From assembly GCA_017552715.1 (NCBI GenBank), contig JAFZOW010000006.1, positions 1 to 64,000 on the forward strand: a stretch of DNA of 64,000 bases, written 5' to 3'. Source of the stretch: Lachnospiraceae bacterium. Lineage in GTDB: Bacteria; Bacillota; Clostridia; Lachnospirales; Lachnospiraceae. This document shows positions 1-9,212 of the stretch, piece after piece (position 1 is the first letter of the stretch; the number at the start of each line of letters is the position of its first letter). The position numbers and the translations under genes are program-made. A model generated the notes under the pieces. The model made no database searches. It was not told the origin of the DNA and was given only the letters and a program-made list of their open reading frames with translations.

Positions 1-216
1 AGATACTGGCAATCCGGGAACAGATCGACAATATTTGACGGAAGCGTTGGCGGGATGTAAGATAATAATCAAATCTGGTTAGAATCATCTATCCTTGGAT
101 CAATCTCATTCCTGTCAACTGACGATTCCTTTACGCCATCCTCCAAATTCTCCCGCCTTTACCTTTTCAGAATAATGTGATACAATACCCAAAGTTTACA
201 TAAAGGAGACTTTCAG
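1..216. other. Left edge and leader region of argB
   Basis: Frame 1 is open from the window edge to a TAA at 58-60, and frame 2 to a TAG at 80-82. Either could be the tail of an upstream gene, but the residues are too few to recognise. The rest is a non-coding leader holding the argB promoter and ribosome site. I see no riboswitch or terminator hairpin in it. Confidence 0.4.
158..186 (+). promoter_or_regulatory. Predicted sigma-A promoter of the argB operon
   Basis: TTTACC (158-163), a 17-bp spacer and TACAAT (181-186) fit a vegetative promoter. The start of transcription would fall near 193, leaving a short leader with AAGGAG at about 203-208 ahead of the argB ATG at 217. No clear arginine-repressor box was recognised. 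Confidence 0.5.
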
Positions 217-1110
217 ATGTATACCAAGGACATCGATAAACTGCAGGAAAAAGCTGAGGTGCTGATCGAGGCACTCCCTTATATTCAGAAGTTCAACCGA
301 CGGATCATCGTGGTAAAGTACGGCGGAAGCGCCATGGCGGATCCCGAGCTGCAGAAGAACGTGATCAAGGACGTGACGCTGCTCAAGCTCGTAGGCTTTA
401 AGCCCATACTGGTTCACGGAGGCGGCAAGGAGATCTCGGCCTGGCTGAAGCGTATAGGCAAGGAGTCGAAGTTCATCAACGGTCTGCGGGTCACGGATAC
501 CGAGACCATGGAAGTGGCCGAGATGGTGCTGAACAAGGTGAACAAGCGCCTGGTGAGCATGGTGGAGGAGCTGGGGGTGCATGCCGCCGGTATCTCCGGT
601 AAGGACGGCGGGCTTCTGAAGGTGGAAAAGCGCCTGCCCGGCGGAGAAGATATCGGCTATGTAGGGCAGATCAGGAAGGTGGATCCCAAGATCCTTTACG
701 ATCTGATCGATCAGGATTTCCTTCCCATCGTGGCCCCGGTCGGTATGGACGATCAGTTCGAAAGTTATAACATCAATGCCGATGATGCGGCCTGTGCCAT
801 AGCCCGAGCCGTAGGTGCGGAGAAGCTGGCATTCCTTACGGATATCGAAGGGCTGTACCGCGATATCAACGATAAGGAGAGCTTCATCTCCCGGATCACC
901 AGAGGAGAGGCAAAGAAGCTCATCGACGAAGGCGTTATCGGCGGAGGGATGCTTCCCAAGCTGGGAAACTGCATCGAGGCTATCGACAGCGGTGTACAGC
1001 GGGTACACATTCTGGACGGACGGCTTGCACATTGCCTGCTGTTGGAGATTTTTACAAGGCGCGGTATCGGAACCATGATCGTGCCGGACGGCGAAACAGC
1101 GGAGGTATAA
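217..1110 (+). CDS. argB: Acetylglutamate kinase
   Basis: It phosphorylates N-acetyl-L-glutamate with ATP, the second and usually committed step of cytoplasmic arginine synthesis. The 297 residues match the family length. The amino-acid-kinase fold shows as VVKYGGSAM (about 32-40) and VHGGGKEI (about 66-73), with a C-terminal GGGMLPKL segment typical of ArgB. The extended N-terminal helix is of the kind found in arginine-sensitive hexameric forms, so feedback inhibition is plausible but inferred. The ATG follows AAGGAG at 7-8 nt. argD starts 3 nt after its stop, so the two are surely cotranscribed. Confidence 0.97.
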   Translation: MYTKDIDKLQEKAEVLIEALPYIQKFNRRIIVVKYGGSAMADPELQKNVIKDVTLLKLVGFKPILVHGGGKEISAWLKRIGKESKFINGLRVTDTETMEVAEMVLNKVNKRLVSMVEELGVHAAGISGKDGGLLKVEKRLPGGEDIGYVGQIRKVDPKILYDLIDQDFLPIVAPVGMDDQFESYNINADDAACAIARAVGAEKLAFLTDIEGLYRDINDKESFISRITRGEAKKLIDEGVIGGGMLPKLGNCIEAIDSGVQRVHILDGRLAHCLLLEIFTRRGIGTMIVPDGETAEV

Positions 1111-1113
1111 GAT

Positions 1114-2301
1114 ATGGGGAAAATGCAGGAATACATAGACGAGGCGGAAGCGGCTCTGCTGCATACGTATAACCGTTATCCTGTGGTCTTTGACCACGGT
1201 GAGGGTGTGCACCTGTATGATATCGAAGGAAAGAAGTATCTGGACTTTGTCAGCGGCATAGGAGTCTTTGCTCTGGGCTATGGGGTGAAGGAGTATAACG
1301 ATGCCCTGAAGGCCCAGGTGGACAAGCTGCTGCACACCTCCAACTACTATTATAATGTGCCGGCCATCGAAGCGGCCAAGGCGCTGAAGAAGATCAGCGG
1401 CATGGACCGGGTGTTCTTTACCAACAGCGGTGCCGAAGCCGTAGAGGGTGCCATCAAGACCGCAAGGAAGTATGCCTTTCTGAAGGACGGACGTACGGAT
1501 CACCAGATCATCGCCATGGAGCATTCCTTCCACGGAAGGACCTTCGGGGCTCTGTCGGTGACGGGGACGCAGAAGTATCGCGACCCCTTTGAACCCATGA
1601 TCGGAAACATCCGTTTTGCCGAGCTGAATGATATCGAGAGCGTAAAAAAGCAGGTAAACGACAAGACCTGCGCCATCCTGCTGGAGACCCTGCAGGGTGA
1701 GGGAGGTATAAGACCGGCGGAGGAAGCTTTCCTGAAAGAACTCCGGGCCCTCTGCGACGAGAAGGACATCCTGCTGATGCTGGATGAGATCCAGTGCGGC
1801 ATGGGCCGTACCGGGGAATATTTCGCCTGGCAGCGTTACGGCGTAAAGCCGGATGTGATGACCAGCGCCAAGGCTCTGGGCTGCGGTGTCCCCGTGGGAG
1901 CTTTTCTGATGACGGAGAAAGTGGGAAGCGCTTCCCTTGTGGCCGGCGATCACGGCACCACCTACGGAGGCAATCCCCTTGGCGGGGCTGCGATCTGTGA
2001 AGTGCTGCGGGAGTTTGAAGAGAAGAAGATCCCGCAGAATGCGGCGAAAGTGGGCAGCTATCTATACGAAAAGCTGGAAGAAGTAAAAGCCGCTCATGCT
2101 GACATCATCGATCACCGGGGGCTGGGTCTGATGCAGGGCCTGGAATTTGATCATCCTGTGGCAGAGATCATCAATAAGGCCCTGGAGAAGGGACTGGTGC
2201 TCATCAATGCGGGAAGCAATATCGTCCGTTTCCTGCCGCCGCTGGTGATCACGGAAGAACATGTGGATGAGATGCTGAAGGTCCTTAAGGAGTGTCTGTA
2301 A
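1114..2301 (+). CDS. argD: Acetylornithine aminotransferase
   Basis: A class-III, PLP-dependent aminotransferase that converts N-acetylglutamate semialdehyde and glutamate to N-acetylornithine and 2-oxoglutarate. The 395-residue length is typical. It shows DEIQCGMGRTG (PLP-ring aspartate region) and TSAKALGCGVPVGAF with the Schiff-base lysine, and the N-terminal VFDHGEGVHLYDIEGKKYLDF typical of ArgD. It lies 3 nt behind argB and 3 nt ahead of an unrelated-looking extracytoplasmic gene, so the arginine pair heads a longer operon. Related class-III enzymes such as succinylornithine aminotransferase are possible, but the argB context favours ArgD. Confidence 0.95.
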   Translation: MGKMQEYIDEAEAALLHTYNRYPVVFDHGEGVHLYDIEGKKYLDFVSGIGVFALGYGVKEYNDALKAQVDKLLHTSNYYYNVPAIEAAKALKKISGMDRVFFTNSGAEAVEGAIKTARKYAFLKDGRTDHQIIAMEHSFHGRTFGALSVTGTQKYRDPFEPMIGNIRFAELNDIESVKKQVNDKTCAILLETLQGEGGIRPAEEAFLKELRALCDEKDILLMLDEIQCGMGRTGEYFAWQRYGVKPDVMTSAKALGCGVPVGAFLMTEKVGSASLVAGDHGTTYGGNPLGGAAICEVLREFEEKKIPQNAAKVGSYLYEKLEEVKAAHADIIDHRGLGLMQGLEFDHPVAEIINKALEKGLVLINAGSNIVRFLPPLVITEEHVDEMLKVLKECL

Positions 2302-2304
2302 TAC

Positions 2305-3726
2305 ATGAAGGAAAAGACCTGGATCCTCATACTGCTCTTCTCCTTCCTGGCGGGAGGGCTGTATCTGCTGCTGAGGCCTCACGGCGAAAGCCTGTTGGAG
2401 CCGGCTGAGCCGGAAAAGCCCACGCTGATCATCTGGTATACGGATGAGAATCTGACGGATTATCTGAACAGTGCCGCCGTGGCCTGTCTGGATGCGGAGG
2501 GAGTCCGGGTGGAGCCGGTGTTGAAGACCGGTCTGGAGTATATTGACGAGATCTATAACGCATCCGTTGCCGGGGAGGATTACCCGGATCTGTATATCAT
2601 CGGGAGCGACAGCCTGGAAAAGGCCGCCCTGGCGGGGGTGGCCCTGCCGGTGGAAGATCCGGAACATGTGCTCAACAGTTTTAACTATCCCGATATCGCA
2701 TTGAATGCCGCGTCCTGTCAGGGGCGGCAGATCGCATATCCGTTTTATTACGAAACGGCATTCCTGCTTTATAATTCCACCTATCTTTCCCAGATGGCGG
2801 ATGCTTCGCTGCGTCGTGAGCTGGCCGGGGATGTGGATGAGGAGGAAGACGAATCCAACGCCGGCGCGGTGTACGATCCCGATGCTCCTTTGCCGGAGGG
2901 CTATACCGAAGAGAGCTGGAAAGAGGCTGTGGATCTGAAGACCCAGGCCCTGATCCCCCAGTCCATCGAGGATATCCGGAAGCTGGCGGCGAGCCACAGT
3001 GCACCGGCGGGCATGGAGAATTTCTTCCTCTGGGATGTGTCGGATATCTATTACAATTACTTCTTCCTGGGTGCCTATATGAATGTGGGCGGAGAGAGCG
3101 GGGACGATCCCACGCAGCTTTCCATCTGCAATGAGGACAGCGTGCACTGTATGAGCACCTATCAGAAGCTTCATGAATTCTTCTCCATCGACAGCAGCGA
3201 GAGCAGTTATGAAAAAGTTCTGGAGGATTTCCTGGCGGGAAAGACCCTCTTTACCATCGTGACCACGGATGCGCTGGCCACCGTGTCCCGTGCCTTTGAG
3301 CAGGGAGAGTATCAGTATGGTTACGGTGTGGCGGCGCTGCCGGCCGTGGATTCGGAGCATGCGGCCAGAGGGCTTTCAACCACCAGCTGTGTGGTTGTCA
3401 ACGCCTTCTCGGAGCATCCTGTGGAGGCCAATCTCTTTGCGGAATACGTAATGTACGAATCGGCGGATACGCTGTACGACCGCACGGGGAAGCTGCCCTG
3501 CATGGGCGGTGCCCAGGATGAGGCCACCGGTGCCCGGGATGTGGTCCGCCAGATCTATATGGAAAGCGCTTCGCTTCCCAAGCTGGTAGCTCTGAGCAAT
3601 TTCTGGCTGGAGCTGGAGCTGGCTTATACCAGGGTCTGGGACGGTGCCGATCCGGAGGAGAGTTTAAAACAGCTGGCGGAGCAGATGGAACAGCAGCTGG
3701 CGGAGCAGAATAAGGATGCTCTTTAA
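2305..3726 (+). CDS. Membrane-tethered solute-binding-like protein
   Basis: A 473-residue protein with one N-terminal hydrophobic helix (about 5-24) and no lipobox cysteine, so it is probably anchored by an uncleaved helix with the rest outside. The body resembles family 1 extracellular solute-binding proteins: LIIWYTDENLTDYLN near the start, a YPDLYIIGSDSLEKAALAGVALPV segment in two halves (YPDLYIIGSD, then ALAGVALPV) and FLAGKTLFTIVTTDAL later. An acidic insert (DVDEEEDESN) sits near 175-185. No permease or ATPase is adjacent; it overlaps the following MBOAT gene by 11 nt. It may sense or present a ligand rather than import it. The function is inferred. Confidence 0.7.
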   Translation: MKEKTWILILLFSFLAGGLYLLLRPHGESLLEPAEPEKPTLIIWYTDENLTDYLNSAAVACLDAEGVRVEPVLKTGLEYIDEIYNASVAGEDYPDLYIIGSDSLEKAALAGVALPVEDPEHVLNSFNYPDIALNAASCQGRQIAYPFYYETAFLLYNSTYLSQMADASLRRELAGDVDEEEDESNAGAVYDPDAPLPEGYTEESWKEAVDLKTQALIPQSIEDIRKLAASHSAPAGMENFFLWDVSDIYYNYFFLGAYMNVGGESGDDPTQLSICNEDSVHCMSTYQKLHEFFSIDSSESSYEKVLEDFLAGKTLFTIVTTDALATVSRAFEQGEYQYGYGVAALPAVDSEHAARGLSTTSCVVVNAFSEHPVEANLFAEYVMYESADTLYDRTGKLPCMGGAQDEATGARDVVRQIYMESASLPKLVALSNFWLELELAYTRVWDGADPEESLKQLAEQMEQQLAEQNKDAL

Positions 3727-5182
3727 TTCGGCGATATTCATTTTTGTATTTTTGCCTTTATGTCTGGCGGGCTGGTACGGCCTGAACCATTTCGGGCTTT
3801 ATCGCCCGGCCCTCTGGTTCTTATCCATATCTTCACTTATCTTTTACGGCTATTTTCACCCGGCTTATCTTTTGCTGATCCTGGCCAGTGTGCTGATCAA
3901 TTACGGGGTGCTGCGGGCGATCCTGCGCTTCAGGAAAGCCTCGAAGCTTCTGCTGGCCCTTGGGGTTCTTGCAAATCTGGGGATCCTGGGCTATTTCAAG
4001 TACTGTGATTTCTTCCTGAGTACCGTGAACGGGATAACGGGGAGTAACATTCCCCTCCGGAATATCCTGCTGCCCTTAGGCATCAGCTTTTATACCCTGC
4101 AGCAGCTTTCCTGCCTTACGGATGCATACCGGGGGAAGGAGAGCGATTACCGTTTTGACGAGTATCTGACTTTTGTGACCTTCTTTCCCCAGCTTATCGC
4201 CGGCCCCATCGTGCTTTCGGAGGAGCTGATCCCCCGCTTCCGGGATCTGAGCCTGCGGCGTTTTGATGCGGAGAGCTTTGCTTCGGGTTTAAGCCTGTTT
4301 ATCCTGGGACTGGCCAAGAAGGTGCTGGTGGCCGATCTTTTCGGAAGAGTGGTGGATTTCGGCTTTGAGAAGATCTACTGGATCGATACGGCTTCTGCCT
4401 GGGTTGTGGGGCTTTGCTACAGCATACAGCTGTATTTTGATTTCAGCGGTTATTGTGATATGGCCAGGGGACTGGCAGAGATGTTCCGCTTCCCGCTGCC
4501 GGAGAATTTTGCCCAGCCCTTTAAGGCCTTCAGTATCAAGGATCACTGGGACCGCTGGCATATGACCCTTACCCGTTTCTTTACCCGCTACGTTTATATC
4601 CCTCTGGGAGGCAGCAGGAAGGGAAGGATCCGTACCGCGGTCAATATCTTCCTGGTCTTTGCGGTGAGCGGACTGTGGCACGGAGCGGCCTGGACCTATC
4701 TGATCTGGGGGGCGCTGCAGGGTGTCGGTGTGCTCTGGAGCCGGCGGAAGTTCCTGCGTCTTAAGCCCGGAGTTCTGTCCTGGTTCTTCACATTCAGCTT
4801 TATCGTGGCTTCACAGCTCATTTTCCGCAGCGGTGATCTGGATTTCATGCGACGCATGCTGACGGCCATGTTCACGCCCAAGGGCGTGCATTTCCTGCCG
4901 GAGCTGGCTTCCTGCCTGGCGGAGGCACCGGAGTTTTACATGATCACAAGGGCTGCGGAAGCACTGGCCCCGGGGGCATTGAATGCGCTGTACCTCATAT
5001 TGCTGGCACTGATGCTGCTGGTGGCGGCGCTGCTCCTGCGGGGGAGGAACGCGGCGAAGCTCTGCGCGGACGCAAAGGCGGCTGCTTATCCGAAACGTTT
5101 TATATGGCTTCTGGCGCTGCTCTTTACGGCAGTGGTGGTGAGCCTGAATCAGGTGAGTACCTTTCTGTATTTTAACTTTTAG
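3716..5182 (+). CDS. MBOAT-family O-acyltransferase (AlgI/DltB-like)
   Basis: A polytopic membrane protein of 488 residues, the usual size for AlgI/PatA/DltB-type acyltransferases that pass acyl groups across the membrane to glycans. It opens with LFNSAIFIFVFLP, typical of the AlgI branch. The core DHWDRWHMTLTRFFTRYVY is followed by the active-site histidine in GLWHGAAW (about H322). It overlaps the preceding binding-protein-like gene and lies 8 nt before an SGNH gene, matching the common MBOAT plus SGNH pairing that acetylates exopolysaccharide or wall polymers. The acceptor is unknown. Confidence 0.92.
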   Translation: MLFNSAIFIFVFLPLCLAGWYGLNHFGLYRPALWFLSISSLIFYGYFHPAYLLLILASVLINYGVLRAILRFRKASKLLLALGVLANLGILGYFKYCDFFLSTVNGITGSNIPLRNILLPLGISFYTLQQLSCLTDAYRGKESDYRFDEYLTFVTFFPQLIAGPIVLSEELIPRFRDLSLRRFDAESFASGLSLFILGLAKKVLVADLFGRVVDFGFEKIYWIDTASAWVVGLCYSIQLYFDFSGYCDMARGLAEMFRFPLPENFAQPFKAFSIKDHWDRWHMTLTRFFTRYVYIPLGGSRKGRIRTAVNIFLVFAVSGLWHGAAWTYLIWGALQGVGVLWSRRKFLRLKPGVLSWFFTFSFIVASQLIFRSGDLDFMRRMLTAMFTPKGVHFLPELASCLAEAPEFYMITRAAEALAPGALNALYLILLALMLLVAALLLRGRNAAKLCADAKAAAYPKRFIWLLALLFTAVVVSLNQVSTFLYFNF

Positions 5183-5190
5183 GAGGCCGG

Positions 5191-6273
5191 ATGGACGGAA
5201 AGAAAACGGCATTACGATTTTTGAAACGCCTGGCTGCCATCACGCTGTTATGCATGCTGGCAGTGGCTTTTGTCGTTGTGCTGTTTGATCCTTTTTACCA
5301 TTATCACGGCCCGCTACCCGGGATGCAGCCGGTGCTGGAAGAAAGGGATTATGAGGTCATCGGCACCATCGACCACTTCGATTACGATGCCATCCTCCTG
5401 GGGGATTCCCTGGTGGAAAATACCAATACCCGCTGGCTTTCCGAACTTTTCGAGGCGAAGGCCGTTAAAGCCATACGGGCGGGAGGCAGCAATGCGGACC
5501 TGCTCTTTTATCTGGACCGGGCTTATGAAGCAGGGGAGCTTAAGCAGGTGTTTTACTGCATCGACCGGGCCGTGTTATGTGCGGATACGACGCTTACTTT
5601 CCCGGAAAACGATTACTGGTATCTGGTGAACAGAAATCCCCTGGATGACTGGAAATATCTGTGGAATAAGGATGTACTGCTGAAAAAGATCCCCATACAG
5701 CTGGCCTATAACACGGTCCTGGATTACGATCCCGGAGAAGCCTACGACTGGTACCGTACCAAGACTTTTTCCACGGAATCCATGAAGGTGTATTATGAGC
5801 CGCAGGAGAACTTTGATGAAGCGCAGCCCGTACCGGCTGAGTTTGAGGAAAATCTTGCCCTTCTGAAGGAACGCATAAGTGCCCATCCGGAGACGGTCTT
5901 TTACCTTTTCTATCCGCCGACAAGTCTTCTTTCCTGGGATAAGGAGCTGAGAGAGGGGGGCCTTGAGGCGGATCTTGCGATGATACGGCGTCTGAGTACG
6001 GCGTTCGCGGACTGCCCGAATGTGAAGCTTTTCGGCTTTTTTGCCGCGGAGGATTATGCGGCCACGGATCATTACATGGATGTGGTACATTTTTCGCCGG
6101 AGGTGAATTACGCGATCTTTGAAGATATGGCGGAGGGACGCTGCACACTGAACAGTACTTCGGTGGAGGATGAGCTGGATAAGCTTAAGGGAATGATAAG
6201 GGATTTCTCAGGGGATAAGATCTCCGGGATCTATCCGGAGGCGGTAACGGCCGAAGCTGCGCAGTTACCCTGA
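5191..6273 (+). CDS. SGNH-like extracytoplasmic partner of the MBOAT protein
   Basis: A 360-residue protein with an N-terminal signal-anchor (about 9-30) and the rest outside. The SGNH pattern is visible: LLGDSLVENTN gives Ser73 in block I, and YMDVVHFS gives an Asp297/His300 pair in the last block. Such proteins receive the acyl group from an MBOAT acyltransferase and place it on a sugar, or act as companion esterases. Overall similarity to AlgX/DltD-type partners is loose. GGAGG precedes the ATG by about 5 nt. It is the last gene of the argBD-led operon, ending in a palindrome shared with the convergent gene. Confidence 0.75.
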   Translation: MDGKKTALRFLKRLAAITLLCMLAVAFVVVLFDPFYHYHGPLPGMQPVLEERDYEVIGTIDHFDYDAILLGDSLVENTNTRWLSELFEAKAVKAIRAGGSNADLLFYLDRAYEAGELKQVFYCIDRAVLCADTTLTFPENDYWYLVNRNPLDDWKYLWNKDVLLKKIPIQLAYNTVLDYDPGEAYDWYRTKTFSTESMKVYYEPQENFDEAQPVPAEFEENLALLKERISAHPETVFYLFYPPTSLLSWDKELREGGLEADLAMIRRLSTAFADCPNVKLFGFFAAEDYAATDHYMDVVHFSPEVNYAIFEDMAEGRCTLNSTSVEDELDKLKGMIRDFSGDKISGIYPEAVTAEAAQLP

Positions 6274-6284
6274 TCAGCTGATCA
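6271..6284. repeat. 14-bp perfect palindrome over two convergent stop codons
   Basis: TGATCAGCTGATCA reads the same on both strands. Its left three bases are the TGA of the SGNH gene and its right three are the TGA of the gene on the opposite strand. There is no U-tract, so it is not a standard terminator. Confidence 0.7.
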
Positions 6285-6920
6285 TCTTCTGCGTTTTCTT
6301 CCGGCAAGCTGGGTGATCATACCGGCCAGGGCCAGGATGATGCCCATGACGGGCCAGACCAGCGGAGGAAGGGAATCCGGCAGGGCCGGATCGATGTTCA
6401 GATCCGCGGGAAGCAGGGGCAGAACAAGAGGCAGGAGCCGGTGCAGCAGGTCGACAGCGGCAAAGCCTCCCGCCAGGGAGAGTACACTGACGACGATGAA
6501 GCGCTCCGAACGCACCACCAGAGTTGCCAGGAGCAGGGCGATCAGGCCTCCTGCCAGTGCGGCAAAGACGGGATAGAGCACGGGGGGGATGCCGATCTTT
6601 TCCGCCAGCATCGTGGCCAGCAGCGTGCTCAGATGCCGTCGCACCACGTGATAGACGGCGATGAAGATCCCGAGGCGCATAAAGCGCCAGGAAAGGAAAG
6701 CGAATACACAGCCGGTGATGAGCTGCCCCAGGAAGATCCCGCCTTCGGAAAGCTGAAAGAAAGCCAGGTAAGGGGCGGAAAGCGCAAAGCCGGCAGCAAA
6801 GCCCAGGATGGACAGGGCAACGCGATAGATGCGATAGCCCGAGAAGCACAAAAACACGGCCCCAAGCATCAGGAGGCCGTAAAGTATGGCCATTTCTTTC
6901 GGTCCGAGTTCGATCGTCAT
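6282..6920 (-). CDS. Small multi-pass membrane protein of unknown function
   Basis: A predicted integral membrane protein of 212 residues with about six hydrophobic segments and an Arg/Lys-rich C-terminus (AGRKRRR). The frame is open further upstream, but the ATG at 6920 is chosen because a strong TTGCAA-18 bp-TATAAT promoter sits so close that transcripts would start about 3 nt before it. There is no Shine-Dalgarno sequence, consistent with near-leaderless translation. The overall pattern recalls DUF4203-type membrane proteins, without enough specific motifs to assign it. Its neighbours are a divergent diguanylate cyclase and a convergent acylation operon. Confidence 0.65.
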   Translation of the reverse strand: MTIELGPKEMAILYGLLMLGAVFLCFSGYRIYRVALSILGFAAGFALSAPYLAFFQLSEGGIFLGQLITGCVFAFLSWRFMRLGIFIAVYHVVRRHLSTLLATMLAEKIGIPPVLYPVFAALAGGLIALLLATLVVRSERFIVVSVLSLAGGFAAVDLLHRLLPLVLPLLPADLNIDPALPDSLPPLVWPVMGIILALAGMITQLAGRKRRR

Positions 6921-6929
6921 AACCGGCTC

Positions 6930-6959
6930 ATTATAACATGATGTTGGGGGCAATTGCAA
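6930..6959 (-). promoter_or_regulatory. Promoter of the 6282-6920 membrane protein gene
   Basis: On the minus strand, TTGCAA (6959-6954), an 18-bp spacer and TATAAT (6935-6930). Only 9 nt separate the -10 box from the ATG, so the RNA would have a leader of about 0-3 nt. Confidence 0.65.
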
Positions 6960-6978
6960 TAAATACACATAATGACGG

Positions 6979-7007
6979 TTGAATTTGACAGTCGATTTTG
7001 GTAAAAT
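6979..7007 (+). promoter_or_regulatory. Promoter of the diguanylate cyclase gene
   Basis: TTGAAT (6979-6984), exactly 17 bp, then TAAAAT (7002-7007). Transcription would start at about 7013-7015, on the ATG at 7015. A competing TTGACA at 6985 has no well-placed -10 box. Confidence 0.65.
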
Positions 7008-7014
7008 ACCTATC

Positions 7015-9171
7015 ATGGAGCAAAAGAGTCCCTTTCGCTGGTCCATATTGTCCATCATATATGTCGTGATCCTTGGCGGCATGTTTCTTTATGTTCTCTT
7101 TGGCACTGATTTTTCCGTTTTCCTTAAGGCTTATCCTGACGCCCATTATATCGATCTTTCCGGCGGATGGAGAGATGCCGACGGCAGGGCGGTCAGCCTC
7201 AGCAAGCCGCCATCCACTGTAAGGGACGGGAAAATGACCTTCAGGAATAAGGTTCCGGAAGACATCCTTCCCGGAGACAGCCTGAACCTGATCAGTCATA
7301 ATGTCAGCTTCGTTCTCTATCTGGACGATGAGTTGCTGTACAGTTATACCCCGGAGACAAACGTCACCGGTAAGGGGACCGGTGATGTATACCATTCTGT
7401 CATTCTGTCCGGGGAGGATGTGGGGAAGGAACTCAGGATGGAGATATTGCTGTCCTATGAAGGAGAGAGCGGAGGACGTTTCCCCCGGGTAGCCATCGCG
7501 GATTACGGGATCTTCCGGTACAAGATGTTCAGTGAAAATGTGCTGGCTTACGCCGTGTCGCTCTTTATCATCTTTCTCGGAGCGGCTATACTGCTCATAC
7601 ATTTCGGAGTTTTCCGGGAGAATGAAGCAGGCTATAATCTGCTGGCATTGGGTATCTCCGTGATCCTGATCGGAGCCTGGACCCTGATGGAGTCCCGTGT
7701 GCTGCAGATGCTGATGGGATCGGTGGAGGCGCTGCGGGTGATCAACTATGTCACGCTTCCGCTTATGGAATATCCCATGATCGTTTTCATTAATTCCATA
7801 GCCAAGAAAAAGAATCCGATCCACGCACGTATCTCCTTTGGCGTATCCATCGGTACGCTCGTGCTGCTGTTCGCACTGCGCCTGATCGGCGGGATCGACA
7901 TGCACAGGCTGGTACCGCTGATGTATATCTCTTATGTCGTGACCCTGGTACAGACACTGCTGATCCTGGTCAATAACCGTCTGTACTGCAAAAGGAGGGG
8001 GATCAAAGAGGAACTTACTTTTTTCTACTTCGGGGCCGTAGCTTTTATCTTCGGTGCATTTGTGGACGGTCTGCGTTATCTTATGAGTTCCCGCGTTAAG
8101 GACAGCCATGGGAGCATGCTTAGGCTCGGACTGCTGATCTTTATCCTGGCCATGTTCTGGCAGATCGTGCGTTGGGTCGGACGTGAACGGAAAACGAACC
8201 GAAGGGATGCTTTTGTGAACTCTCTTATGCAGTATTCTCTTTCCGCAGGCTCCACGGAGGAAGCCATGCACCAGATGCTCGAGTATCTGGGAAAGGAACT
8301 GAAGGCTGAACGAGCCTATATCTATGAGGATGAACATGACGGTACGCTGACTAACACTTATCTGTGGAGGGAATGGGGCGGCGATGAGAAGACCAATCCC
8401 ATGGATCCGATGATCTTTCCGGATGTGGTGGAGCGTTTCTACCAGGAATATGACCGCAGCGGAAGTATGGTGATCGAAGAAAGGGAAAAGCTCAAGGAAT
8501 ATGCTCCTGTGCTTTATCGTATGATGGGGGCTCGCGGGGTTGAGCGTATGATCAGTGCGCCGTTGAAAGAGAACGGGGAATATGTCGGCTTTTTCGGCTT
8601 GAGTAATCCTCCCCAGGATATGCTGGAGGAGGCCGCCGGCATCGTTCAGCTCCTGCAGTACTTCCTGTCCGAGACCCTGGGACGCCGGGAGAGCGAGCGC
8701 AAGCTGATCCGATACAGTTATTATGATCAGATGACCGGAACAAAGAACCGACGGGCTCTGCAGGAATTTGAACAGACGGAACTGGATCATACCAGACCCT
8801 ATGGTTTTATCATGTGCGATATCAACGGCTTAAAACGCGTTAACGATACAGAGGGCCATGAAGCCGGCGATGCCATGATCAAAGATGTGGCGGATGCCCT
8901 GATCGAAGTGCTGGGGGCGGACGTGGTGTTTAGAATGGGCGGAGATGAGTTTTCTGCATATGTGGTCTGCAATTATGAGGAGGAATTCCTGCGGGACGTG
9001 GAACATATCAGGGGAGGCATCATGGAACGCGGACGCAGCGCTTCCATGGGCTATGTCTTCTGTCCGCAGGGCTGTGAGGATACCGAAGGGATCAAGAAAC
9101 AGGCGGACGCTATGATGTATGCTGACAAGGAACGCTACTACGCCGGGCGTAACGACCGCCGTCAGCGTTAG
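7015..9171 (+). CDS. Membrane diguanylate cyclase (7TM-GAF-GGDEF)
   Basis: It probably makes cyclic di-GMP in response to an external signal. Residues about 8-30 form a first helix, followed by an extracytoplasmic domain of about 150 residues, a block of seven or so helices (about 180-395, like 7TMR-DISM proteins), a GAF-like domain (about 400-560) and a GGDEF domain. The active motif is intact (RMGGDEF, GGDEF at about 642-646), so catalysis is expected. The RxxD inhibitory site seems absent, with LGAD in its place. The ATG at 7015 is chosen over an in-frame TTG at 6979 because that TTG is the -35 box of the promoter. No Shine-Dalgarno is present; the mRNA may be leaderless. Confidence 0.9.
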   Translation: MEQKSPFRWSILSIIYVVILGGMFLYVLFGTDFSVFLKAYPDAHYIDLSGGWRDADGRAVSLSKPPSTVRDGKMTFRNKVPEDILPGDSLNLISHNVSFVLYLDDELLYSYTPETNVTGKGTGDVYHSVILSGEDVGKELRMEILLSYEGESGGRFPRVAIADYGIFRYKMFSENVLAYAVSLFIIFLGAAILLIHFGVFRENEAGYNLLALGISVILIGAWTLMESRVLQMLMGSVEALRVINYVTLPLMEYPMIVFINSIAKKKNPIHARISFGVSIGTLVLLFALRLIGGIDMHRLVPLMYISYVVTLVQTLLILVNNRLYCKRRGIKEELTFFYFGAVAFIFGAFVDGLRYLMSSRVKDSHGSMLRLGLLIFILAMFWQIVRWVGRERKTNRRDAFVNSLMQYSLSAGSTEEAMHQMLEYLGKELKAERAYIYEDEHDGTLTNTYLWREWGGDEKTNPMDPMIFPDVVERFYQEYDRSGSMVIEEREKLKEYAPVLYRMMGARGVERMISAPLKENGEYVGFFGLSNPPQDMLEEAAGIVQLLQYFLSETLGRRESERKLIRYSYYDQMTGTKNRRALQEFEQTELDHTRPYGFIMCDINGLKRVNDTEGHEAGDAMIKDVADALIEVLGADVVFRMGGDEFSAYVVCNYEEEFLRDVEHIRGGIMERGRSASMGYVFCPQGCEDTEGIKKQADAMMYADKERYYAGRNDRRQR

Positions 9172-9212
9172 ATCCGTGCTTTAAGTGCGATCTTTCCGAA
9201 AGGAGCATACGT

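Noticed and set aside
1..82. Short open frames at the left edge
   Set aside because: Fewer than 30 codons are available and neither frame shows a recognisable C-terminus, so no gene is called.
6979..7014. TTG start extending the diguanylate cyclase by 12 residues
   Set aside because: This TTG is the -35 box of the only good promoter, so it would not be in the transcript.
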